Shown: positions 1 to 5,824, numbered from the stretch's first letter. The stretch is 6,723 nucleotides of DNA from Loktanella sp. (GCA_003551805.1 PUNR01000336.1:1-6723); one strand, 5' to 3'. Notes: a model not told the origin generated them from the letters alone. Program-made: numbers and translations.

Positions 1-889
1 CAAGACGCGCGATCCCGAAGATGCGCCTTCGGCCAAAAAGTTGATGTCTGAAAATGACCTGACCGACGTCAAAGGCACCGGCAAAGACGGCCGCGTCATG
101 AAAGAAGACGTGCTAAAGGCGCTGACTGCAAAGTCCGACGCCCCTGCCCCCGCTTCCGCACCTCGTGCGCCAGTGGCCGCCAGCGATGAAGCCCGCGAAG
201 AACGTGTCAAGATGACACGTCTGCGCCAGACCATCGCCAAGCGTCTGAAAGACAGCCAGAACACCGCCGCCATGCTGACCACCTATAACGAGGTCGACAT
301 GACCGAGGTGATGGCACTGCGCGACGCCTACAAGGATCTGTTCGCCAAGAAACATGGCGTGAAACTGGGCTTTATGTCCTTTTTCACCAAGGCCTGTATC
401 CACGCCCTGAACGAAGTGCCCGAAGTGAACGCCGAAATCGACGGCACCGATGTGGTTTACAAGAACTATGTCCATATGGGGATCGCAGCAGGCACACCCA
501 CCGGCCTTGTGGTGCCGGTGATCCGTGATGCCGACCAGATGTCATTCGCCGATATCGAAAAAGCGATTGCCGCGATGGGTGCCAAAGCCCGCGACGGCAA
601 ATTGTCGATGGCCGAAATGCAGGGCGGCACGTTCACCATTTCGAACGGTGGCGTTTATGGCTCGCTGATGTCCTCGCCGATCCTGAACCCCCCGCAGTCC
701 GGTATTCTTGGCATGCACAAGATTCAGGATCGTCCGATGGCGATCAACGGTCAGGTGGTGATCCGCCCGATGATGTATCTGGCGCTGTCCTATGACCACC
801 GGATCGTGGACGGCAAAGGCGCTGTGACCTTCCTTGTGCGCGTGAAAGAAGCGCTGGAAGACCCACGCCGTTTGTTGATGGATCTGTAA
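1..889 (+). CDS. odhB: Dihydrolipoyllysine-residue succinyltransferase, E2 of 2-oxoglutarate dehydrogenase (5'-truncated)
   Basis: E2 core subunit of the cytoplasmic 2-oxoglutarate dehydrogenase complex; it transfers the succinyl group from lipoyl-lysine to CoA in the TCA cycle. The frame is open to the left edge (first full codon at base 2), so the start and the N-terminal lipoyl domain(s) lie outside; the ATG at 44 is internal. About 295 residues are visible. A peripheral E3/E1-binding domain covers visible residues 5-45 (APSAKKLMSENDL, then KGTGKDGRVMKEDVLKAL). A Pro/Ala-rich linker follows (about 50-65), then the acyltransferase catalytic domain. Its active-site motif SYDHRIVDGKGAV is present with catalytic His at visible residue 266 (bases 797-799) and Asp at 270. 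The C terminus ALEDPRRLLMDL is typical of SucB. The following lpd (E3) gene supports a 2-oxoacid dehydrogenase. The succinyl rather than acetyl assignment rests on the overall match to SucB wording and is likely but not proven. Confidence 0.95.
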   Translation, partial: KTRDPEDAPSAKKLMSENDLTDVKGTGKDGRVMKEDVLKALTAKSDAPAPASAPRAPVAASDEAREERVKMTRLRQTIAKRLKDSQNTAAMLTTYNEVDMTEVMALRDAYKDLFAKKHGVKLGFMSFFTKACIHALNEVPEVNAEIDGTDVVYKNYVHMGIAAGTPTGLVVPVIRDADQMSFADIEKAIAAMGAKARDGKLSMAEMQGGTFTISNGGVYGSLMSSPILNPPQSGILGMHKIQDRPMAINGQVVIRPMMYLALSYDHRIVDGKGAVTFLVRVKEALEDPRRLLMDL

Positions 890-893
890 GCAA

Positions 894-938
894 GGCGGGG
901 AAAACCCCGCCCTACGTAGGTCGGGGTTATCCCCGACC
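894..938 (+). repeat. Tandem GC-rich hairpin pair between odhB and the MAPEG gene
   Basis: Two perfect inverted repeats lie back to back. The first is GGCGGGG (894-900) and CCCCGCC (905-911) with an AAAA loop. The second is GGTCGGGG (919-926) and CCCCGACC (931-938) with a TTAT loop. The palindrome TACGTA (913-918) lies between them. There is no T run after either stem, so an intrinsic terminator is unlikely. The arrangement resembles REP/BIME-like intergenic palindromes. It could stabilise the 3' end of the odh mRNA or set relative expression of the downstream genes. The structure is seen directly; the role is inferred. Confidence 0.7.
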
Positions 939-962
939 GCCCCCAACCAAAAGGCGCTGACC

Positions 963-1373
963 ATGACCCCCGAACTGACCGTCCTCGCCCTCGCGGGTTT
1001 GTTGCAAGGTCTACAATTCGTGCTGATGTCGGTGCCTGCGAACCTAGAATTGGGCCCCGGCAAAACCGCCGGGCCGCGTGATCCGGGCAGGCTCGGCAAG
1101 CCGCTGATCGAACAGGTCAGCCCCAAGACAGGCCGCCTGTTTCGCGCGCTAAATAACCATTTTGAAGGTTTAATACTGTTCACGCTTGCCGTTGTCGTCG
1201 TTACGCTCGGCGATAAGGCGACGGGTCTGTCTGCGGTCTGCGCTTGGGTCTATCTGGGTGCGCGGGTGCTGTATGTCCCCGCTTATTATTTCGGCCTGAC
1301 CCCGTGGCGGTCGGTGATCTGGATGGTTGGTTTCGGTGCCACCATGCTGATGATCATCTCGGCCCTTTTCTGA
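963..1373 (+). CDS. MAPEG-family small integral membrane protein
   Basis: A 136-residue hydrophobic protein of the MAPEG superfamily, whose eukaryotic members include membrane glutathione S-transferases and eicosanoid enzymes; the bacterial members of this branch have no firm substrate. Four membrane helices are visible at about residues 5-24, 66-83, 88-110 and 116-135. Family-type features include the polar RALNNHFE stretch (61-68) before helix 2 and the ARVLYVPAYY stretch (100-109) in helix 3. The length is usual for the family. The ATG at 963 is preceded by AAGG at 951-954, 8 bases away. The gene lies 73 bases after odhB and 19 bases before lpd on the same strand, so it is probably co-transcribed. 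Whether it acts with the dehydrogenase complex is unknown; glutathione transferase activity should not be assumed. Confidence 0.85.
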   Translation: MTPELTVLALAGLLQGLQFVLMSVPANLELGPGKTAGPRDPGRLGKPLIEQVSPKTGRLFRALNNHFEGLILFTLAVVVVTLGDKATGLSAVCAWVYLGARVLYVPAYYFGLTPWRSVIWMVGFGATMLMIISALF

Positions 1374-1392
1374 AGTTTCAAGGAGTTAACTC

Positions 1393-2781
1393 ATGTCCAG
1401 CTATGATGTCATCTTTATCGGCGCAGGCCCCGGCGGTTATGTCGGCGCAATCCGTGCGGCGCAACTGGGCCTAAAGGTCGGCTGTGTCGAAGGCCGCGCC
1501 ACATTGGGCGGCACCTGCCTGAACGTCGGCTGCATCCCGTCCAAGGCGATGCTGCACGCGACCCATATGCTGCACGAAGCAGAGCATAACTTTGCCACGA
1601 TGGGGCTGAAGGGCAAAGCGCCGAGCGTCGACTGGAAGCAGATGCTGTCCTACAAAGACGACACGATCGCCCAAAACACAGGCGGGATCGAATTTTTGTT
1701 CAAGAAAAACAAAGTCGACTGGATCAAGGGCTGGGCAACCATCCCCGAGCCTGGCAAGGTCAAGGTCGGCGATGATGTGCACGAGGCGAAACATATCGTC
1801 ATCGCATCCGGTTCTGCTGCCGCCAGCCTGCCCGGTGTCGAAGTGGACGAAAAGACCGTTGTCACCTCGACCGGTGCGCTGGAATTGGGCAAGATCCCCA
1901 AGACCATGGTCGTGATCGGCGCAGGCGTGATCGGGCTGGAGCTTGGGTCGGTTTATGCCCGGCTGGGCGCGGATGTGTCGGTGATCGAATATCTTGACGC
2001 CATCACCCCCGGCATGGACGCGGAAATCGCACGCCAGTTTCAGAAGATGCTGACCAAGCAAGGGCTGAAATTCACCCTTGGTGCGGCTGTACAGGGTGTT
2101 GCGGTCAAAGGTGGCAAAGCCACCGTGACCTACAAGCTGCGCAAGGATGACAGCGAACACACAATGACCGCTGACACTGTGCTGGTTGCAACGGGTCGCA
2201 AGCCCTATACCGAAGGTCTGGGTCTGGCAGAACTGGGCGTCGAAATGTCCGACCGCGGCCAGATCAAAACCGACAGCAGATATGCGACCAACGTCAAAGG
2301 CATCTATGCTATCGGCGACACGATCGCGGGCCCGATGCTGGCCCATAAGGCCGAGGATGAAGGCATGGCCGTTGCCGAAGCTATCGCCGGACAGCACCCG
2401 CATGTGAATTACAATATCATTCCCGGTGTGATCTACACCCACCCCGAGGTCGCCAATGTCGGCGCGACCGAAGAAATGCTGAAGGAAGAGGGCCGCGCCT
2501 ACAAGGTTGGCAAATTCCCCTTCATGGGCAATGCGCGGGCAAAGGCAAATTTCGCGGGCGACGGTTTCGTGAAAATTCTTGCGGACAAGGAAACCGACCG
2601 GATTCTGGGCGCGCATATCATCGGCCCGATGGCAGGCGATCTGATCCACGAAATCTGCGTCGCGATGGAATTCGGCGCCGCCGCCGAGGATCTGGCCCGC
2701 ACCTGCCACGCCCACCCCACCTATTCAGAGGCAGTGCGCGAAGCTGCCCTAGCCTGCGGTGATGGCGCAATCCACGCCTGA
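1393..2781 (+). CDS. lpd: Dihydrolipoamide dehydrogenase (E3)
   Basis: FAD-dependent E3 subunit of 2-oxoacid dehydrogenase complexes; it reoxidises dihydrolipoamide and reduces NAD+ in the cytoplasm. The protein has 462 residues, a full-length match to the family. Motifs in order: the FAD-binding GxGxxG at residues 10-15 (IGAGPGGYVGA); the redox disulfide in GGTCLNVGCIPSK, with Cys42 and Cys47; the NAD-binding Rossmann motif around VVIGAGVIGLELGSVYARLG; the second FAD motif GIYAIGD; and the C-terminal active-site HPTYSE with His441 and Glu446. No key residue is missing. The ATG at 1393 has a strong Shine-Dalgarno AAGGAG (1380-1385) 7 bases upstream. It is the last gene of the odhB-MAPEG-lpd group and is followed by a clear intrinsic terminator. 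It probably serves the 2-oxoglutarate complex, but E3 can be shared with other complexes. Confidence 0.97.
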   Translation: MSSYDVIFIGAGPGGYVGAIRAAQLGLKVGCVEGRATLGGTCLNVGCIPSKAMLHATHMLHEAEHNFATMGLKGKAPSVDWKQMLSYKDDTIAQNTGGIEFLFKKNKVDWIKGWATIPEPGKVKVGDDVHEAKHIVIASGSAAASLPGVEVDEKTVVTSTGALELGKIPKTMVVIGAGVIGLELGSVYARLGADVSVIEYLDAITPGMDAEIARQFQKMLTKQGLKFTLGAAVQGVAVKGGKATVTYKLRKDDSEHTMTADTVLVATGRKPYTEGLGLAELGVEMSDRGQIKTDSRYATNVKGIYAIGDTIAGPMLAHKAEDEGMAVAEAIAGQHPHVNYNIIPGVIYTHPEVANVGATEEMLKEEGRAYKVGKFPFMGNARAKANFAGDGFVKILADKETDRILGAHIIGPMAGDLIHEICVAMEFGAAAEDLARTCHAHPTYSEAVREAALACGDGAIHA

Positions 2782-2804
2782 TACGGCAATGAATCAAACG
2801 CTGG

Positions 2805-2839
2805 ATGGCGGTGCCCTTGAACAGGCATCGCCATTTTTT
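2805..2839 (+). terminator. Rho-independent terminator after lpd
   Basis: An 11-bp stem, ATGGCGGTGCC (2805-2815) with GGCATCGCCAT (2824-2834), has one G-U pair and otherwise perfect pairing. The loop is 8 bases (CTTGAACA), and a T run ends at 2839. It lies 23 bases after the lpd stop codon and should end the odh operon transcript. Confidence 0.93.
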
Positions 2840-2849
2840 CAACTTTAGG

Positions 2850-2919
2850 GCGAATGTCACTTTAGTGGGTTTTTTCCACCACATCTCTGCCACATTCGCT
2901 TCGTTAACTAAGATGTAAC
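2850..2919 (+). promoter_or_regulatory. Possible control region of the TerB-like gene, with inverted repeat and CtrA-like site
   Basis: Between the lpd terminator and the next gene there is an 8-bp inverted repeat, GCGAATGT (2850-2857) and ACATTCGC (2892-2899), enclosing a smaller GTGG/CCAC repeat around a T run (2865-2879). Just downstream, TTAA-N7-GTAAC (2904-2919) differs at one base from the alphaproteobacterial CtrA consensus TTAA-N7-TTAAC. No convincing -35/-10 pair is visible. Short AT-rich matches occur by chance, so the CtrA reading is only a candidate. Confidence 0.3.
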
Positions 2920-2938
2920 CAAGGTACAGGTTCTCGGG

Positions 2939-3772
2939 TTGACGATTAAAATTTTTCTTGCTGCATTTTTTATGGGTATCTGGTCCGGCGCACCCGCACA
3001 GGCGCATGCTGATGACACAGGGTTCTTCAACGATCTTGCGTTTGTTGCCCAAACCCGCATCGCAGGTCCGGCGCAACATGATCTGGCGCTGTGTCACACG
3101 ACCTATGATTTCCGCCTGCTTGGTCTGGCCGTAACGCGCCAGATCACCGGATTTGCGTTGTCGATTGATGGCTGTAAGTCATTGCCGGGCCTTCCGCTGA
3201 CAACGGACGAATTTCTTGCTGCACAATCCTTGGGTTTGATTGACGCCTCAATCCCGCTGCCGGACCAATCGGGCTGGCAGTCGTGGTTGCACCAATACGG
3301 TCTTTGGGCCGCTGTGGGGCTGGCGATGTTGGCTGTGGTGATCCGGCGGATGAAAGCCTTGTTGGGGATCGAACCTGCATCACGATTGCGTAAAATGGCG
3401 GCGAAGCGCATTTTGTCTGCAATGTGCCATGTCAGTAAATGCGACGGCACAGTCACCGCATCCGAAATCGCATTAATTGCAGATACGGCGCAGCGGCTGA
3501 CCGGACGCGCGTTTTCGGTGTCAGAGATCAGTCAGCTTGTTGAACAGGTTGATCCGGTTCGGGACCATGTCGCCTATGGCCACGGATTGGGTGACCATGA
3601 AAAAGACCTGATGCTGCGCGGCGTGCTTAGCATCGCTATCGCCAGTGGCCGGATCTTTCCCGAGGCTTATGAATTTGCCATTTCATTGGCGCATGGGCTG
3701 GGTATCCCGGCCAAGGATTTCCGCCGCGTGCTGGATCTGGCGATCATCGATATGAATACCCGCGGGACATAG
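2939..3772 (+). CDS. Signal-peptide, single-pass membrane protein with cytoplasmic TerB-like domain
   Basis: Function unknown. With a TTG start at 2939 the protein has 277 residues. A signal peptide is at about 1-24 (hydrophobic IFLAAFFMGIW, then APAQA or AHA as cleavage site). A predicted periplasmic region follows at about 25-115 with two cysteines, Cys52 and Cys79, that could form a disulfide. A membrane helix at about 120-135 is followed by the positive RRMK, which places the C terminus in the cytoplasm. Residues 155-270 resemble a TerB/TerB-like helical domain: CDGTVTASE (168-176) echoes the family's DGxxxxxE motif, and a weaker second copy follows around SGRIFPEAYEF. TTG is preferred because an in-frame stop lies at 2909-2911, the only other early start (ATG 2972, residue 12) would cut the signal peptide, and ACAGG lies 8 bases upstream. 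The gene is monocistronic by layout, between a terminator and a convergent gene. Confidence 0.75.
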   Translation: MTIKIFLAAFFMGIWSGAPAQAHADDTGFFNDLAFVAQTRIAGPAQHDLALCHTTYDFRLLGLAVTRQITGFALSIDGCKSLPGLPLTTDEFLAAQSLGLIDASIPLPDQSGWQSWLHQYGLWAAVGLAMLAVVIRRMKALLGIEPASRLRKMAAKRILSAMCHVSKCDGTVTASEIALIADTAQRLTGRAFSVSEISQLVEQVDPVRDHVAYGHGLGDHEKDLMLRGVLSIAIASGRIFPEAYEFAISLAHGLGIPAKDFRRVLDLAIIDMNTRGT

Positions 3773-3809
3773 CGCACAATCGGCTGTTTTCGCTGGAGCC
3801 GCAAATCTT

Positions 3810-3833
3810 GGAGCCTCCGGCGGGGATATTTTT
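3810..3833 (+). terminator. GC-rich element followed by a T run in the convergent gap
   Basis: The 92-base gap between the TerB-like gene and the convergent GntR gene holds GGAG-C-CTCC (3810-3818), immediately followed by GGCGGGG, then ATATTTTT. One pairing is CCTC (3814-3817 region) with GGGG around a short loop, giving a weak GC stem before a T run; GGAG with CTCC is an alternative. A second GGAGCC copy lies just upstream (3795-3800). This could end the TerB-like transcript, but the stem is short. As far as I recall, very similar strings are frequent between genes in Rhodobacteraceae, so it may be a dispersed element. Confidence 0.4.
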
Positions 3834-3864
3834 ACTCGGACGATGATGGAAGGGCGTGACCTGA

Positions 3865-4515
3865 TCACCCCTTGAGCATGCGCAGCCCTTGGGTCACGTC
3901 GGTACGGATCGCCAGCCGCAGGCCGGGTTCGTCGCCCGCTTTCAGCGCGCTGAGGATAAGTTTGTGATGATAGGGTGGTTCTTTACGGTTCAAACGCCCG
4001 TAAAGCGCGCGCATCGTCGGCCCCAGTTGCAGCCAGACTGTTTCTGTCATCGCCAGCATCGCGGGGGCCTGAGCACGCAGGTATAGCATCCGGTGAAATT
4101 CAAGGTTCATGCGGATATAACCTGTCGCATCATGCCGCGCGACCATCTGGCTGACGCCCTGATTGATGACCTCTAACCGGTCGATCAGTGCAAAGTGGGC
4201 GCGCGGCAATGCCCGCGACGCCAGTTCAGGTTCCAGCAAGGCCCGCAAGGTCGCCAGTTCCTCGATCCGTTCGTTGGACAGGGCCGGTGTCGAAACGCGG
4301 CCGGACGAGGACAAAAACAACGCACCTTCCGCCACCAACCGGCGCACTGCTTCGCGTGCGGGCGTCATCGAAACCTCGAAGGTTTTGCCGATGCCACGCA
4401 ATGTCAGCGCAGCGCCCGGGCCGATTTCACCGTGCAGGATCTGCGTGCGCAGCGCCCGGTACACCCGTTCATGGGCAGAGGTGGTTGAATCGATGGGGCG
4501 GGGTTGGATCAGCAT
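3865..4515 (-). CDS. GntR-family transcriptional regulator, FCD subfamily
   Basis: A DNA-binding metabolite-responsive regulator of 216 residues from the ATG at 4515. The N-terminal winged helix-turn-helix spans about 13-78, with YRALRTQILHGEIGPG and the recognition segment SMTPAREAVRRL (49-60). The C-terminal helical FCD ligand domain spans about 82-212, with NLEFH (137-141), HHKLILSALKAGD (183-195) and a final helix. The usual FCD metal ligands are Asp, His, His, His. Here they read Asn137, His141, His184 and Asp206, so the last His is replaced. The frame is open upstream to 4656, but that stretch lies over the neighbouring peptidase gene and lacks family similarity, so 4515 is chosen. Its Shine-Dalgarno is weak. 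The gene sits 31 bases after the metallopeptidase gene on the same strand. The ligand and targets cannot be read from the sequence. Confidence 0.9.
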   Translation of the reverse strand: MLIQPRPIDSTTSAHERVYRALRTQILHGEIGPGAALTLRGIGKTFEVSMTPAREAVRRLVAEGALFLSSSGRVSTPALSNERIEELATLRALLEPELASRALPRAHFALIDRLEVINQGVSQMVARHDATGYIRMNLEFHRMLYLRAQAPAMLAMTETVWLQLGPTMRALYGRLNRKEPPYHHKLILSALKAGDEPGLRLAIRTDVTQGLRMLKG

Positions 4516-4523
4516 AGCCGGAA

Positions 4524-4533
4524 TGTGATCACA
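4524..4533. promoter_or_regulatory. Perfect palindrome TGTGATCACA upstream of the GntR gene
   Basis: A 10-bp perfect palindrome lies 8 bases before the GntR start codon, in the 31-base gap after the peptidase gene. It occupies the place where a ribosome binding site or transcription start region would be. A position this close to a regulator's own gene fits an autoregulatory operator, but only one copy is visible and chance cannot be excluded. Confidence 0.35.
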
Positions 4534-4546
4534 AACGCAGGTGCGG

Positions 4547-5230
4547 TCAATCGTCGAAACGCAGACGGTGCAGGCTTTCTCCGTTGGTGCGCAACCAGTG
4601 ACGGTGCTGATCGTAATCAGGGCATAGTTGCGCGACAACCGCCCAGAACGCAGCACTGTGGTTCATTTCGCGCAAATGCGCGACTTCGTGGGCGGCGACG
4701 TAATCCAGCACCGCAGGTGGAGCCATGATGAGACGCCACGAATACATCAACACCCCCTTGCTGGAACACGATCCCCAGCGCGAACGTGTGTCACGTATCG
4801 ACAAGCGGTTGTAAGACAGGCCAAGCGACGCGGCATACCTGTCAGATGCCTCAGCCAGCGCGTCGCGTGCCATCGCGCGCAGCCGTGCGCGCACGGCAAC
4901 ACCAGTGCTGCGGGTCACGGGCACCTCGATCCGGTCCTCAAGCAGGCGCAGCCGCGCGCCTTGCGTGACCACACGCCCCCTGCCCTGCACCGGCACGATG
5001 CTGCCAATGCCCACCATCTCTGACGGTGCCATCTTGTCCAGATGCCCGCGCAGCCAGCTTTCCTTGTCGCGCAGAAAGGCGATTCCCTCGCGATCGGGGG
5101 CGCCTTGCGGCATTGTCAGCGTCACCCGCCCGTCCAGCCGCGATATCCGCAGCGACAAACGCCGTGCCTGCGCAGATTTGCGCAGAGTTACGTCAATCGG
5201 GGGGTTGCCATGCAACGTGTGACGGCCCAT
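4547..5230 (-). CDS. YgjP/DUF45-type zinc metallopeptidase (SprT/WLM-like)
   Basis: A predicted cytoplasmic zinc-dependent metallopeptidase of the DUF45 (YgjP-like) family, 227 residues from the ATG at 5230. The zinc and catalytic motif HEVAH is at residues 181-185, with Glu182 as the general base, and is followed by H191 in the HSAAFW segment as the third ligand. The family-specific RWGSCSSKG is at 151-159, and YSWRLIMAPPAVLDYV leads into the active-site helix. The N-terminal half (about 12-105) has the beta-rich RRLSLRIS and GRVTLTMP segments usual for this family. All expected catalytic residues are present. No signal peptide or membrane helix is seen. The substrate is unknown; members are often placed near DNA-repair or housekeeping genes. 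It is the first gene of a minus-strand pair with the GntR regulator. It is divergent from the FYDLN-acid protein gene across 110 bases. Confidence 0.92.
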   Translation of the reverse strand: MGRHTLHGNPPIDVTLRKSAQARRLSLRISRLDGRVTLTMPQGAPDREGIAFLRDKESWLRGHLDKMAPSEMVGIGSIVPVQGRGRVVTQGARLRLLEDRIEVPVTRSTGVAVRARLRAMARDALAEASDRYAASLGLSYNRLSIRDTRSRWGSCSSKGVLMYSWRLIMAPPAVLDYVAAHEVAHLREMNHSAAFWAVVAQLCPDYDQHRHWLRTNGESLHRLRFDD

Positions 5231-5264
5231 ATCCAGCTTTCTAAATCCAGCAGCGCCAAAGCCT

Positions 5265-5293
5265 TTGACACCCTGTCTTGCTTATGGCAGTTG
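5265..5293 (+). promoter_or_regulatory. Candidate sigma-70-type promoter for the FYDLN-acid gene
   Basis: A perfect -35 hexamer TTGACA lies at 5265-5270, in the 110-base divergent gap, 70 bases before the start codon at 5341. At 17 bases spacing the -10 position reads CAGTTG (5288-5293), which is a poor match, so the promoter is a candidate only. On the opposite strand a weak pair (TTGCGG at 5310-5305, CATAAG at 5286-5281, 18-base spacer) could serve the metallopeptidase gene. Confidence 0.4.
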
Positions 5294-5340
5294 GCATCGA
5301 TCACCCGCAAGGGGCGACCAAGTTTTTGAAGGGATAGCCT

Positions 5341-5667
5341 ATGCCTAACGAAGAATGGGGCACAAAGCGCCTTTGCCCCGAAACCGGCAAACGCTTTTAC
5401 GACCTGAACGCAAGACCGATCATCAGCCCGTACACGGGCAAAGAGGTGGCCGTTGATACATCCAAGACCCGTACAATGGTCGCGGATGCCGAAGACTTGC
5501 AAACCAAAAAAATGCGCGACACCGACGATGACGATGATCTGGTTCTCGACGACGACGAGGATGAAGATGTCGATCTGGGCGATGATGTGCTTGAAGATGA
5601 CGACGACGAAGACACTGTGTCGTTCGACGACCTTGGCGACGTCGCTGCCAAGACCGACGACGACTAA
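5341..5667 (+). CDS. FYDLN-acid family protein (TIGR02300), highly acidic tail
   Basis: A small conserved alphaproteobacterial protein of unknown function, 108 residues. The N-terminal third carries the family signature CPETGKRFYDLN (12-23), followed by PIISPYTGKEV (26-36). The remainder is strongly acidic: 28 of residues 61-108 are Asp or Glu, encoded by runs of GAC, GAT and GAA codons. Only one Cys (12) is present, so a zinc ribbon is not supported. The ATG at 5341 has GAAGGG (5328-5333) 7 bases upstream. There is no signal peptide or membrane helix, so it is cytoplasmic. It is alone on its strand before a tRNA gene. The acidic tail suggests binding to a basic partner or nucleic-acid mimicry, but this is inference. 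Confidence 0.93.
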   Translation: MPNEEWGTKRLCPETGKRFYDLNARPIISPYTGKEVAVDTSKTRTMVADAEDLQTKKMRDTDDDDDLVLDDDEDEDVDLGDDVLEDDDDEDTVSFDDLGDVAAKTDDD

Positions 5668-5677
5668 AAGCTACTAT

Positions 5678-5708
5678 CCGGGCGCGATTTGTACTTGATC
5701 TCGCCCGG
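5678..5708 (+). terminator. Hairpin after the FYDLN-acid gene, possible terminator
   Basis: CCGGGCGCGA (5678-5687) pairs with TCTCGCCCGG (5699-5708), a 10-bp stem with one C-T mismatch and an 11-base loop, starting 10 bases after the stop codon. No T run follows, so intrinsic termination would be inefficient. The 3' arm overlaps the candidate promoter of the tRNA gene. Confidence 0.4.
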
Positions 5709-5723
5709 TCTGCTGCATAGACA
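5695..5723 (+). promoter_or_regulatory. Candidate promoter for tRNA-Ala
   Basis: TTGATC (5695-5700) and TAGACA (5718-5723) are separated by 17 bases, ending 25 bases before the mature tRNA 5' end. Match to the consensus is moderate at -35 and poor at -10. The -10 lies over an inverted repeat, CTGCTG (5710-5715) and CAGCAG (5722-5727). No better candidate is seen in the 81-base gap. Confidence 0.35.
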
Positions 5724-5748
5724 GCAGCACGCGACGCAAGTTGCACGT

Positions 5749-5824
<76 letters not shown>

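Noticed and set aside
542..1183. 213-codon minus-strand frame across the odhB end and MAPEG start
   Set aside because: It spans two recognised genes and the hairpin pair, and its translation resembles no protein family.
1471..2715. 414-codon open frame on the minus strand
   Set aside because: It lies wholly inside lpd, which has every family motif. Long antisense frames are common opposite high-GC genes, and this one shows no recognisable domain.
4516..4656. N-terminal extension of the GntR regulator
   Set aside because: The extra 47 residues are the out-of-frame reading of the peptidase 3' end and its gap; GntR proteins of this type begin just before the winged helix.
4547..4656. Peptidase and GntR gene as one frameshifted fusion
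   Set aside because: Each has a complete family-length protein with its own start and stop; the overlap of open frames is incidental.
5397..5651. Serine-rich minus-strand frame
   Set aside because: It is the complement of the GAC/GAT runs coding the acidic tail, not a separate gene.
5520..5664. Possible tandem repeat or CRISPR-like array
   Set aside because: Repetition comes from Asp/Glu codons in one intact reading frame; there are no spaced identical repeats.
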